Assembly: GCA_029251165.1 (NCBI GenBank)
Contig: JAQXDW010000120.1
Span: 1 to 47,952, forward strand
Direction of reading: 5' to 3'
Origin: Myxococcota bacterium
GTDB taxonomy: Bacteria > Myxococcota_A > UBA796
Length of the DNA: 47,952 nt
Shown here in pieces: positions 40,000 to 47,524 of the stretch; the stretch's first letter is position 1, and every line of letters starts with the position of its first letter. The notes under the pieces are model-generated. The model did not search any database and was not told the origin of the DNA. It worked only from the letters and a program-made list of their open reading frames with translations. Made by a program: the position numbers and the translations under genes.

Positions 40000-41009
40000 G
40001 ACACCACCACCCGATCGCCGTCGGTGGCCACGACCTGCCCGACCACGCTCCCCCCGACCGCCGCGGCGGCCGCAGCGGCCTGCTCAGCCGGAACAATCGC
40101 GATCATGCCGAGGCCGACGTTGAAGGTACGGTTCATCTCGTGCGCGCTCAGGCCACCGAGCCCCTGGAGGAGATCGAAGATCGGCGGGCGACTCCAGGCA
40201 TCACGCTGCATGGTCACTCCGAGCCCGTCGGGAAGAATGCGCGGGATGTTCTCCAGCAGTCCGCCGCCGGTGATGTGCACCAGTCCCGCCACGTCGAAGT
40301 CTGCGATCAGGGTGCGACACTCAGAGACGTAGATGCGGGTGGGGCGCAGGAGCACCTCGGACAGCGGCGCACCGAGTCCATGCTCCATGGATGCATCGAG
40401 GTCATCGGTGAGCTTGCGGACCAAGGAATAGCCGTTGCTGTGGACACCGCTCGAGGGGATTCCGATGAGGGCATAACCAGCCTGGATCGCTGCTCCATCG
40501 ATGATCTCATCTCGCTCGACCGCGCCGACACAGAACCCAGCCAGATCGTAGTGCCCCGGCGCGTACATGCCAGGCATCTCGGCGGTCTCCCCACCGATGA
40601 GGGCACAGCCGGACTGCCGACAGCCCTCCGCGATCCCCTCTACGATCTGGATCGCGACGTCTGGAGCGAGCTTGCCGGTGGCGAAGTAGTCGAGGAAGAA
40701 CAGCGGCTCAGCACCAGAGGTGACGATGTCGTTGACGCACATCGCCACCAGATCGATGCCGATGGTGCTGTGGTCGTCGTGGCGCTGGGCGATGAGCAGC
40801 TTGGTGCCCACCCCGTCGGTGCCGCTGACCAAGACCGGATCCTTGTAGCGCCCCTGGAGTGAGAACAGACCACCGAAGCCGCCGATGTCTGAGAGAACAC
40901 CCGGGCGGAAGGTCGAGCGCACTGCGCCCTTGATTCCGGAGACCACGGCATCACCGGCCTCAATGTTGACCCCTGCGTCGCGGTAGGCGTCGGGCTTTGT
41001 GTCGCTCAT
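39996..41009 (-). CDS. purM: Phosphoribosylformylglycinamidine cyclo-ligase (AIR synthetase)
   Basis: The 337-residue PurM converts FGAM to AIR with ATP. Family blocks are YRDAGVNIEAGDAVVSGIKG, GGFGGLFSLQGRYKDPVLVS, GTDGVGTKLLIAQRHDDHST, IGIDLVAMCVNDIVTSGAEP, LIGGETAEMPGMYAPGHYDL, IGIPSSGVHSNGYSLVRKL and a C-terminal VHITGGGLLENIPRILPDGL. The ATG at 41009 has GAGGAG 6 nt upstream; the frame is open 24 codons further but those overlap the preceding lipoprotein. It is followed directly by purN. Confidence 0.96.
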   Translation of the reverse strand: MSDTKPDAYRDAGVNIEAGDAVVSGIKGAVRSTFRPGVLSDIGGFGGLFSLQGRYKDPVLVSGTDGVGTKLLIAQRHDDHSTIGIDLVAMCVNDIVTSGAEPLFFLDYFATGKLAPDVAIQIVEGIAEGCRQSGCALIGGETAEMPGMYAPGHYDLAGFCVGAVERDEIIDGAAIQAGYALIGIPSSGVHSNGYSLVRKLTDDLDASMEHGLGAPLSEVLLRPTRIYVSECRTLIADFDVAGLVHITGGGLLENIPRILPDGLGVTMQRDAWSRPPIFDLLQGLGGLSAHEMNRTFNVGLGMIAIVPAEQAAAAAAAVGGSVVGQVVATDGDRVVVS

Positions 41010-41019
41010 GCTGCTCTCC

Positions 41020-41502
41020 TCACTTCTCTGATGGGGTGGTGCACTCGATCTGACCCAGCTCGCTGACATTCCCAGCCGCATCGGTCACCACAAGCCCCCA
41101 CTCGTAGGGGGTGTCGTACAGCGGCGCGCCACCACGGAGATAGACGACCATGTTCAGAATGATCGAGGGGACCTCGCAGACGTCGGCATGGTACGAGCCG
41201 TCGGCCACCGGGAGTCCGTCGCTGCTGGTGTCCACCACGCCATCGATGGTGTCGTCAAAGAACAGCTGCGCGCTGTAAGAGGTCAGGTCTCCGTCCTCGT
41301 CTGAGACATCCGCAGAGATGGTGAGGGTCGGGACGTCCTCACCCGTCACGGGATACGTCTGCACCCCGGTCGCCTCGCAGAACATGTCCGTCACCACGGG
41401 GGCATGCAGGCTCTCGCACTCATTGACCTGATACAACGGAGCGGCGGAGTCGCCGCTGTCACCGCATCCTGCCCCGACCATTGCCAGCCACCATGCGCGC
41501 AT
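41020..41502 (-). CDS. Small lipoprotein heading the purM-purN operon
   Basis: A 160-residue lipoprotein with signal MRAWWLAMVGAGC (lipobox GAGC, Cys-13), then DSGDSAAP. The mature part looks like one or two beta-sandwich repeats (VPTLTISADVSDEDGDLTSY, then PYEWGLVVTDAAGNVSELGQ), like the Ig/cadherin-type D-x-x-G-D-V-S modules of secreted proteins. Three to five Cys may form disulfides. AGGAGG lies 5 nt before the ATG. Its stop lies 10 nt before purM, so it is probably transcribed with purMN although a functional link is not obvious. It is divergent from the lipase, with a 50-bp gap. Confidence 0.75.
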   Translation of the reverse strand: MRAWWLAMVGAGCGDSGDSAAPLYQVNECESLHAPVVTDMFCEATGVQTYPVTGEDVPTLTISADVSDEDGDLTSYSAQLFFDDTIDGVVDTSSDGLPVADGSYHADVCEVPSIILNMVVYLRGGAPLYDTPYEWGLVVTDAAGNVSELGQIECTTPSEK

Positions 41503-41552
41503 TGCGTCCTCCTCTCGCCGCTCCGGGGTATCCTGCTGTCAGGAGTGCTGCA

Positions 41553-42311
41553 TTGCCGACCCGCATCTACGACACCCTTCGCAACCAGCTGGGGAGCATT
41601 CGCAGAGTCTACCTCCGGGGCAACCGGATCGTCCGACGCGATGACTTCGCCCGGTTTGATGAGACGGTGCTGCTGCTTCATGGCTTCTTCCAGACCCGCA
41701 ACGTCTGGGAGGTGATGGAGGACCGCCTGCGACACGACGGCTACGGGGTGCTGAGCTTCGATCTCGGCGGGCTGTTCTGGAGCCTCAACACCCGCTCGAT
41801 CTCCGACCTCGCGGAGATGATCTCTCACAAGATTGAGGGCCTCTGCGCCCGACACAACCTCAACCGAATCCACATCATCGGCCACTCCAAGGGCGGCCTG
41901 ATCGCACGGGCCTACATTCAGAAGTACGGCGGTGATCGACGTGCCAAGAGCCTCATCACCCTCGGCACCCCCCACCACGGAACCCCGACGGCGCTGATCG
42001 GCCTGGGGCTGATGGGCGGCGGGCTGCTGTCGCGGAGCCCCTACGAGATGATCCCGGGATCCCCGCTGCTCAAGCTGCTCAAGCAGGACACGTTCCCGGC
42101 TGGGATTCCGATGACGAGCGTCTACTCCAAGAGCGATCTGGTGTGCCCCTGGTGGTTCTCGCACCTCAACCCGAGGCCGGGCGAGTCCAGCATGCAGAAC
42201 CGGATCGTGAAGGGGATCGGCCACAGCCAGCTGACGAGCCACGCCGGGGTCTACCATGTGGTGAAGGCAGAGCTGGATCGGGCAAGTGCCCTCTGGAAAG
42301 AGCGGGCCTGA
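41553..42311 (+). CDS. Alpha/beta-hydrolase lipase/esterase
   Basis: A 252-residue alpha/beta hydrolase. LLLHGFFQTRNVWEVM is the oxyanion-hole region, IIGHSKGGLIARAYIQKYGG carries the nucleophile (GHSKGG), LGTPHHGTP is a lipase-type block, and a plausible Asp (YSKSDLVCPW) and His (GIGHSQLTSH) complete the triad. It resembles triacylglycerol lipases and PGAP1-like cytosolic hydrolases; no signal peptide is visible, so it is likely cytoplasmic. A TTG at 41553 is taken as the start because GGAG lies 7 nt upstream; in-frame starts from 41481 would overlap the divergent lipoprotein. A terminator hairpin follows at 42408-42425. Confidence 0.85.
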   Translation: MPTRIYDTLRNQLGSIRRVYLRGNRIVRRDDFARFDETVLLLHGFFQTRNVWEVMEDRLRHDGYGVLSFDLGGLFWSLNTRSISDLAEMISHKIEGLCARHNLNRIHIIGHSKGGLIARAYIQKYGGDRRAKSLITLGTPHHGTPTALIGLGLMGGGLLSRSPYEMIPGSPLLKLLKQDTFPAGIPMTSVYSKSDLVCPWWFSHLNPRPGESSMQNRIVKGIGHSQLTSHAGVYHVVKAELDRASALWKERA

Positions 42312-42407
42312 GTCCCTGACGCTCTGCGAGGGCACCGAGAAGGACGCGCGAAGCACAGCGCGCCCCGCAGGGACACACCTGAGTGACGTCCGACGGAGCG
42401 CGCGAGT

Positions 42408-42425
42408 GGCCCCCGAGGGGGCTTT
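42408..42425 (+). terminator. Intrinsic-terminator-like hairpin after the lipase
   Basis: GCCCC-CGAG-GGGGC followed by TTT, about 97 nt beyond the lipase stop. The stem is short and the T-run is only three, so it is a plausible but weak terminator. Confidence 0.5.
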
Positions 42426-42427
42426 AC

Positions 42428-42478
42428 GCGACGGCTACTGCCCTGCGACGGCTACTGCCCTGCGATGGCTACTGCCCT
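42428..42478. repeat. 17-bp unit repeated three times at the pseudokinase gene end
   Basis: GCGACGGCTACTGCCCT is perfectly duplicated (42428-42444 and 42445-42461); a third copy (42462-42478) differs by one base. The third copy contains the TAG stop codon (42469-42471, minus strand) of the pseudokinase-FGE gene, so the two extra copies lie just after the stop and each also carries the TAG. Confidence 0.92.
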
Positions 42479-44097
42479 GCGGCACCAACCGACAGGCAGC
42501 ACCGGAACGACAGGGTGCTGTCGGCGTAGGTCGGAGACTCATCGGTCGCAAATGCGCACCGAGAGCCACGCTCATTGTTGGAGCGAAGCCCACCCTTCAC
42601 CCGACGACGACTCCCGGATGAATTCTCGCTGACGGTCCACTCTCGCGGTCCACCGCTCATTCCCCAGGCGCCATACCCACTCACGCAGGTGTCGCGCTCG
42701 CCGATGTGGTAGTCGGCGTCCACGCCGCCGCCACACATCTCTGCATCGTAGGTGTCGCCGTAGCTGTAGACCCAGTTTCCTGGACCCTTGCACGCCTTCT
42801 CCCACTCATCCTCAGAGCACAGGCGCTTGCCGAGAGTCTGGCATGCCTCAGAGGCCGACTGCCAGTTGGCCTTGGCGACCGGCAAGACCTTCTCTTCACC
42901 GTCTCCGACCCGGTTGGGAAACTCGAACCGATCGATGTAGAACGCTTCGACCTGCACGACCCGCGCGAGCGGCTCAGACTGTGAAGCAATCGAGAGGTCT
43001 TCCTGGTTCAGGCGGCCCTTGATCACGGGACCCGCCGGGATGTAGAGCATCTCCTGGTGGTCCTTCTCCATCACCGCCTTCTCCTCCTCGGAGAGGAGCC
43101 GGTTGCCAGCCTGAGCCTCACGGCGGAGGGCCTCATCAGTGGCGCGCGCATCTGCGGTGGGATCGGGCGTCTCGCGGACGTTGATGTACACACCAACGGC
43201 AGAGATCAGGGCAATGCCGACGCCCACGCCGATGAGGATGTTCTTGAACGACGAGCCCCGAGAATCGTTGAACACATCACCAGAGAACGTCTGCTTGATG
43301 TGCTCGCCCATGTCCCGGGGATTCTGGTAGCGATCCTCAGCGTTGGCAGCGAGCGCGATCTCGACAATGTCGTCGATCGCTTCGGGCAGATCTCCCCGAA
43401 GCTGAGTCGGAGAGAGGTAGGTGCCCCGAGGGGTCTGTCCGACGAGCAGCTCATAGAGCATCACACCAACAGAGTAGACATCGGACGGGGGCGTACCGAT
43501 TCCAAGACCGAGCTCTGGAGCGCGGTAGAAGGAGTCATTGTCTGCACCGGTCGCGGCAAGCATCGTCGCCATGCCCGCATCGGTGATCTTCACCTCACGC
43601 AGAACATTTCGTCCGCCCGGACCAGTGGTCTTCGAGCGGATGAGCACGTTCTCGGGCTTGAGGTGGCTGTGGATGATGTTCTGGGCATGCAGATGGCTGA
43701 GGGTGTCGAGCACCTTCAAGACGATCTGACAGGCTTCCTGAAGCGTGAAGGACTTCTGCTCTTCCTGGTACTCTTCGAGCAGGTCGCGGAGGTTGCCCCC
43801 CTGGAAGTACTCCTGGCTGAAGTAGATGAAGCCCTTGTGCTGCCCGACATCGCCGTACCGAACAAGACCGTCGTGGCGCGCCTCTCGCACGCTCTTGATC
43901 GCAGCCTTGAAGCGATTCAGCCCCTTGTCTGGTGTGACATAGCGCGGATCAATAAATTTAAGCGCAAGATGCTTTCCCGACTTGATGTGGCGGACCAGAT
44001 AGGTCGCGCCGAGAACACCCTCGTCGAGGGGCTTCTCAATCTCAAACCGGCTGGAGATGACGTCCCCACGAGAGAACTGACGAAAGTCGTCGGCCAC
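42469..44097 (-). CDS. Pseudokinase - transmembrane - FGE-sulfatase-like fusion protein
   Basis: A 542-residue membrane protein. Residues about 18-270 have a Hanks-kinase fold but the catalytic loop is HSHLKPEN at 143-150 (HRD is HSH, so the catalytic Asp is His) and DFG is DAG (173-175); the glycine loop is EGVLGATY and Lys-47 (ALKF) is kept. It is therefore probably a pseudokinase or binding module. A single transmembrane helix (about 286-304) leads to a spacer and an FGE-sulfatase/SUMF1-like domain (350-537: MLYIPAGPVIKG, VQVEAFYIDRFEFPNR, GKRLCSEDEWEKACKG, WGMSGGPREWTV, RRVKGGLRS, FRCCLS). The C-domain would be periplasmic. The GTG start at 44097 has GGAG 6 nt upstream. It precedes ubiB-like and unknown genes in the same direction. 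Confidence 0.88.
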   Translation of the reverse strand: MADDFRQFSRGDVISSRFEIEKPLDEGVLGATYLVRHIKSGKHLALKFIDPRYVTPDKGLNRFKAAIKSVREARHDGLVRYGDVGQHKGFIYFSQEYFQGGNLRDLLEEYQEEQKSFTLQEACQIVLKVLDTLSHLHAQNIIHSHLKPENVLIRSKTTGPGGRNVLREVKITDAGMATMLAATGADNDSFYRAPELGLGIGTPPSDVYSVGVMLYELLVGQTPRGTYLSPTQLRGDLPEAIDDIVEIALAANAEDRYQNPRDMGEHIKQTFSGDVFNDSRGSSFKNILIGVGVGIALISAVGVYINVRETPDPTADARATDEALRREAQAGNRLLSEEEKAVMEKDHQEMLYIPAGPVIKGRLNQEDLSIASQSEPLARVVQVEAFYIDRFEFPNRVGDGEEKVLPVAKANWQSASEACQTLGKRLCSEDEWEKACKGPGNWVYSYGDTYDAEMCGGGVDADYHIGERDTCVSGYGAWGMSGGPREWTVSENSSGSRRRVKGGLRSNNERGSRCAFATDESPTYADSTLSFRCCLSVGAAGQ

Positions 44098-44204
44098 TGG
44101 CTACTCCATTAACAAGCTCGATCCGCTGTGACTTTGGCCCGGCAGTATCGTTCAGGAAATGCTACCACGGCACCGGCATGCACGCGAACCCAGCACCCAA
44201 CGAT

Positions 44205-45932
44205 TCACTCTCTATGACTGCTGGTGAAGAAGCGCAGCAGGCCCAGGGCCCGCCGCCGCCACTCCCTGGGATGAATCCGCTCAGCGACCAGAATGTGCAT
44301 AATAAGTGCAGAGAATAGGAATCCCCCGCCGAGCAGCATTCCAATTCCCACCAGCGCCATCAGCGGAATTCCGAATGGTGCCGGTGCCCAGACACTGATC
44401 AGGATTGCACCAGAGAGGACAACGGATGCAGCGCACAGGGCAACGGCCAGCCGGAGGCCCGCCCAGTGAATCGCACGACGAAGCTCCGCAGCCTCAGGAT
44501 CGACTGTGCTCAGCCGAATGTTACCGCGCTCCAGATCGAGGAGGAGCTGGTTGAACTGAAGCGGGACATCCTGGAGTGCGATCTGGGCCTGCTGGAGCCC
44601 ACGGACCGCATCACCAGAGATCCGCTCTGGTGAGAGGCGCTGGCCCATAAGACGCATGGCATAAGGTCGAACTTCCTCGACAATGTCCACATCTGGGATC
44701 AGCTCGCGCGCGAGTCCGTCGATGAGCGAGACAGCACGTGCGAGCACCGCGTACTCCGGCACAAGTCGAATCCGATACCGAGCGGCAATACCGACCAGCT
44801 CTGTGAGGGTCGACTGGGCACCCAGGTCACGGAGGCTGGCGCCGTGGTACTTCGTCATCAGCCGCTGAATCTCGCTGCGGAAGCCCTTGAGATCCACCGC
44901 AGACTCCGTGGCACCGGCCCGAAACAGGGTCATCGCGACCGTGTTGGCGTCCTGAAAGACGAGACCGGTGAAGATGGTCATCACCACGTCTTGCATCTCT
45001 CGCGAGATCCGACCCGTCAGCCCAAAGTCCAGGAACGCCAGCCGGCCATCGCTCAGCTGCATCATGTTGCCGGGATGCGGATCGCCATGGAAGAAGCCGT
45101 GCTCAAAGACCTGCTGCCAGGTCGCCTCCATGACCCGGTGCATCACCACCTTGCTCTCCGCTTCGCTCAGCCTCCGCTCCGCGCCACCACGTCCCAGCAG
45201 CGCAGAGAGAGACTCTCCATCCAGCAGCGCCATCACCAGCATCCGACGGCTGGAATACTCCAGATAGATCTCCGGAGAAGTGATGTCGGGATGCTCGGCA
45301 AAGCTCTCGGCGAAGCGGAGGGCAGCGCGGGCTTCCTGGAGGAAGTCCAGCTCTGTAGACAGGGCGGTGTCGAACTCCGCGACGATGTCCTCCAGCGAGT
45401 ACAGCCCCGGCAGCTCCAGGCGTCCGGCGAGGAGCGAGGCCATGGAGTAGAGGATGTGAAGATCGGAGCGGATCGCGAGCTCGATTCCCGGCCGCTGGAC
45501 CTTGACTGCGACGGTTCGCCCGTCGAGCAAGGTCGCACGGTGGACCTGAGCGATGCTGGCCGAGGCCAGCGGGATCTCCTCGAAGTGCGAGAACCGCTCG
45601 GACAGCGCTCCGCCCAATTCTTCCTCCAGGATGGTGGTGACCGCTGCAAACGATGCTGGGGTGACCTGATCCTGGAGCAGCGACAGCTCCGCGATGACAT
45701 CTGGCGGTACGATGTCGGGCCGGACAGAGAGGACCTGGCCGAGCTTGACGAAGGTGGGACCGAGGTCGGAGAGCACCATGCGCAGTCGGCGGGCGAGCGG
45801 GAGCTTGACATCGACCGGCTCGCCTTCAACCTCCAGTCCAGCAAGCCGGACAAGCTGGCTGAACCCATGGCGCACCAGCACCGCAGTGATGGTGCGAACT
45901 CGACTCAGATCCCGGACGTTGATGTGTGGCAT
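44205..45932 (-). CDS. ubiB: ABC1/UbiB-family atypical kinase
   Basis: A 575-residue membrane-linked atypical kinase/ATPase of the UbiB/ADCK/AarF family, linked to ubiquinone or other isoprenoid-lipid metabolism. The family's invariant blocks are all present: LGPTFVKLGQVLSVRPDIVP (KxGQ), IPLASASIAQVHRATLLDGR (Ala-rich loop), TVAVKVQRPG (VAVK Lys), a catalytic FHGDPHPGNMM and FLDFGLTG (DFG). Two hydrophobic helices near the C-terminus (LRLAVALCAASVVLSGAILI, PLMALVGIGMLLGGGFLFSA) anchor it in the membrane. The start ATG (45932) lies in the first copy of a 20-bp tandem repeat; no ideal ribosome-binding site. The symbol is by family only; subfamily is not assigned. Confidence 0.92.
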   Translation of the reverse strand: MPHINVRDLSRVRTITAVLVRHGFSQLVRLAGLEVEGEPVDVKLPLARRLRMVLSDLGPTFVKLGQVLSVRPDIVPPDVIAELSLLQDQVTPASFAAVTTILEEELGGALSERFSHFEEIPLASASIAQVHRATLLDGRTVAVKVQRPGIELAIRSDLHILYSMASLLAGRLELPGLYSLEDIVAEFDTALSTELDFLQEARAALRFAESFAEHPDITSPEIYLEYSSRRMLVMALLDGESLSALLGRGGAERRLSEAESKVVMHRVMEATWQQVFEHGFFHGDPHPGNMMQLSDGRLAFLDFGLTGRISREMQDVVMTIFTGLVFQDANTVAMTLFRAGATESAVDLKGFRSEIQRLMTKYHGASLRDLGAQSTLTELVGIAARYRIRLVPEYAVLARAVSLIDGLARELIPDVDIVEEVRPYAMRLMGQRLSPERISGDAVRGLQQAQIALQDVPLQFNQLLLDLERGNIRLSTVDPEAAELRRAIHWAGLRLAVALCAASVVLSGAILISVWAPAPFGIPLMALVGIGMLLGGGFLFSALIMHILVAERIHPREWRRRALGLLRFFTSSHRE

Positions 45933-45963
45933 TGGTCCAAGAAGTGTGGCATCGGCCCAAGAA
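45924..45963. repeat. 20-bp tandem duplication over the UbiB-like start codon
   Basis: GTGTGGCATTGGTCCAAGAA (45924-45943) and GTGTGGCATCGGCCCAAGAA (45944-45963) are 18/20 identical and head to tail. The first copy contains the initiator ATG (minus strand) of the UbiB-like gene; the second carries an equivalent ATG-CCA-CAC in another frame. Confidence 0.85.
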
Positions 45964-46003
45964 GTGAAGTATCGTCGCTGCCGTCAGATAGCGAGACGCC
46001 GGC

Positions 46004-46924
46004 TCAGCGCGTGGAGCGCTTCCCCCCGAACCATCCGATCGTCAGCTTGCCGGGACGAAGCTCACCAGACTCCTGACGCCAGGAGGCGGAGCCGTCGCGG
46101 CCGATGGCAAACCGTCGGACCCAGAGAAGCTGCTGATCGGCACGGGACTCCGTCGCCAGCGCAAGCATGTGCCCGTCGTCGGCCTCGTCATCCTCTCCAA
46201 GTCCAAACAAGCCCACAGCGTGAGTCTCGGCCTTTCGGGACATGTACTGTCCGATCCGCTCGACATCTTCGAGTGCCTCCCCCCACCACATCCGCAGCTC
46301 ATCGTCGACCCAGGCGACAACCGAGGGACCGACCAGGCCGGTATGGACCACCCGTGCCTCCAAACGATGCGCAGCGGTGAGGGTGAAGTCAGCAAACGTC
46401 GCGCCTGCCCACAGAGGGAGCACTTCGTCCGGCGCACGCGGCGGCTGGAGGCTCTCCAGGGTGGCCTCGACCAGCCGGATCTGGAGACCACGGGGAGCCG
46501 GAAAGAGGCGCTGGAGCCATGCCGGCAGGCTCTCCAGCGAGCCCTCCCAGGTCTCCGCCTCGTCTTCAGTGGGTGCAAGGCCTGGAAAGCGCATCCACAG
46601 CCGCAGCCAGACGGTCCCGTCAACACGCCGCATCCGCGCAAAAGACGCCATCACCCGTCCGCCATCCCGCTTCAGCAGTGCGGTTCCCCAGCCCCCAACC
46701 CAGTCAACATCCTGGCGCGTCAGCAGCGCAGCATCCACCGATGCGATCCAGGCAGCATCGGGCTCAAGCTCGATGGCGACCAGCTTGCGCTCCAGTCCGC
46801 CAGCGACGACAACCGTGGGCAAAGGTTCAGTGCCGCCATCCAGGACCTCTTTGCTCATCCAGTCCTGGGGAGCAAGCTCTGGCAGGGGACCTTCGGCGAC
46901 GGGGACATCAATGATCTCAGACAT
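46004..46924 (-). CDS. Hypothetical protein, no family recognised
   Basis: A 306-residue protein starting MSEIIDVPVAEGPLPELAPQ. It is soluble, acidic and Trp-rich (QDVDWVGGWGTAL, VWLRLWMRFPGLAP, TWEGSLESLPAWL, DDELRMWWGEALEDVE), with an acidic loop (GLGEDDEADDGHM) and a basic end (GGKRSTR). No signal peptide, membrane helix or catalytic motif seen. The ATG at 46924 lacks a strong ribosome-binding site. It lies 71 bp before the UbiB-like gene in the same direction and may share its transcript. The overall pattern suggests an alpha/beta fold but no function can be assigned. Confidence 0.65.
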   Translation of the reverse strand: MSEIIDVPVAEGPLPELAPQDWMSKEVLDGGTEPLPTVVVAGGLERKLVAIELEPDAAWIASVDAALLTRQDVDWVGGWGTALLKRDGGRVMASFARMRRVDGTVWLRLWMRFPGLAPTEDEAETWEGSLESLPAWLQRLFPAPRGLQIRLVEATLESLQPPRAPDEVLPLWAGATFADFTLTAAHRLEARVVHTGLVGPSVVAWVDDELRMWWGEALEDVERIGQYMSRKAETHAVGLFGLGEDDEADDGHMLALATESRADQQLLWVRRFAIGRDGSASWRQESGELRPGKLTIGWFGGKRSTR

Positions 46925-46983
46925 TGCCCAAGCCTACCCCATACGGTTAGTGCAACTCTCCCAGGCACCCACCCGGAGCTGTG

Positions 46984-47166
46984 ATGCACAACCTCGTCGG
47001 CCTCGTTGAACTGATCGGCCTGTTCGCTGTCGGTCTCTGTTTTATCGTGCTCCTCCCGAACACAGGCGCGATGCTGGCCTCCATCTTCGGGCTGGTCGTC
47101 GGCGAGCAGACGCTCGCGAAGATGCAGGGTCGCGAGAGCGGCACCAACATGCACCTCGACGACTGA
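46984..47166 (+). CDS. Small single-pass membrane protein
   Basis: A 60-residue protein: MHNLVGLVELIGLFAVGLCF, then IVLLPNTGAMLASIFGLVVG forms one or two hydrophobic helices, followed by EQTLAKMQGRESGTNMHLDD. GGAG lies 5 nt before the ATG at 46984 (a GTG one codon earlier is also possible). No family recognised. Divergent from the unknown 306-residue protein. Confidence 0.6.
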   Translation: MHNLVGLVELIGLFAVGLCFIVLLPNTGAMLASIFGLVVGEQTLAKMQGRESGTNMHLDD

Positions 47167-47180
47167 GCCAGCGCTCCCCT

Positions 47181-47210
47181 GAAGAGTGCTGCACTGAAGA
47201 GCGCTGCACT
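47181..47210. repeat. 15-bp tandem duplication
   Basis: GAAGAGTGCTGCACT and GAAGAGCGCTGCACT lie head to tail (14/15 identical), 15 bp past the stop of the small membrane protein. Confidence 0.85.
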
Positions 47211-47524
47211 GAGCCGGTGATGCCCGGGCACCCCGAGTCCTGTGCCTGCGGTCCTCCAGTGCTCCCCGCTGTTCCGGGCAGATGACCCCGAGCCGGCATG
47301 CCCTCTCGCGGTGAGTCCGCCGATGTGCGCTGGTACAGCTGTGCGAATCGCTGGTCTGACGTCGAAACCTCAGGCAGCGTGTCCGTCCCGGCGTCTGTCG
47401 GCTCAGATTTTAACGCCAGCCCTGAGAAGTTCTGGTATTCATCCGGCAACGGTGGCTACGCCTCAGGCATCTGCCACCTGTGCCTGACCGGATCCGTTCG
47501 GCAGGCCTCACCCTGGAGTTCCCC
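47211..47524. other. Intergenic region without a supported gene
   Basis: About 310 bp between the small membrane protein's repeat and the last lipoprotein. An open frame from 47298 reads MPSRGESADVRWYSCANRWS and continues past CHLC, but it runs on into the lipoprotein in the wrong frame, has no clear ribosome-binding site and resembles no family I know. No RNA gene or clear terminator was seen. Confidence 0.4.

Noticed and set aside
44844..46076. 410-codon plus-strand frame opposite the UbiB-like gene
   Set aside because: Shadow of a gene with all invariant ABC1/UbiB motifs; the antisense translation is low-complexity and His/Arg-rich.
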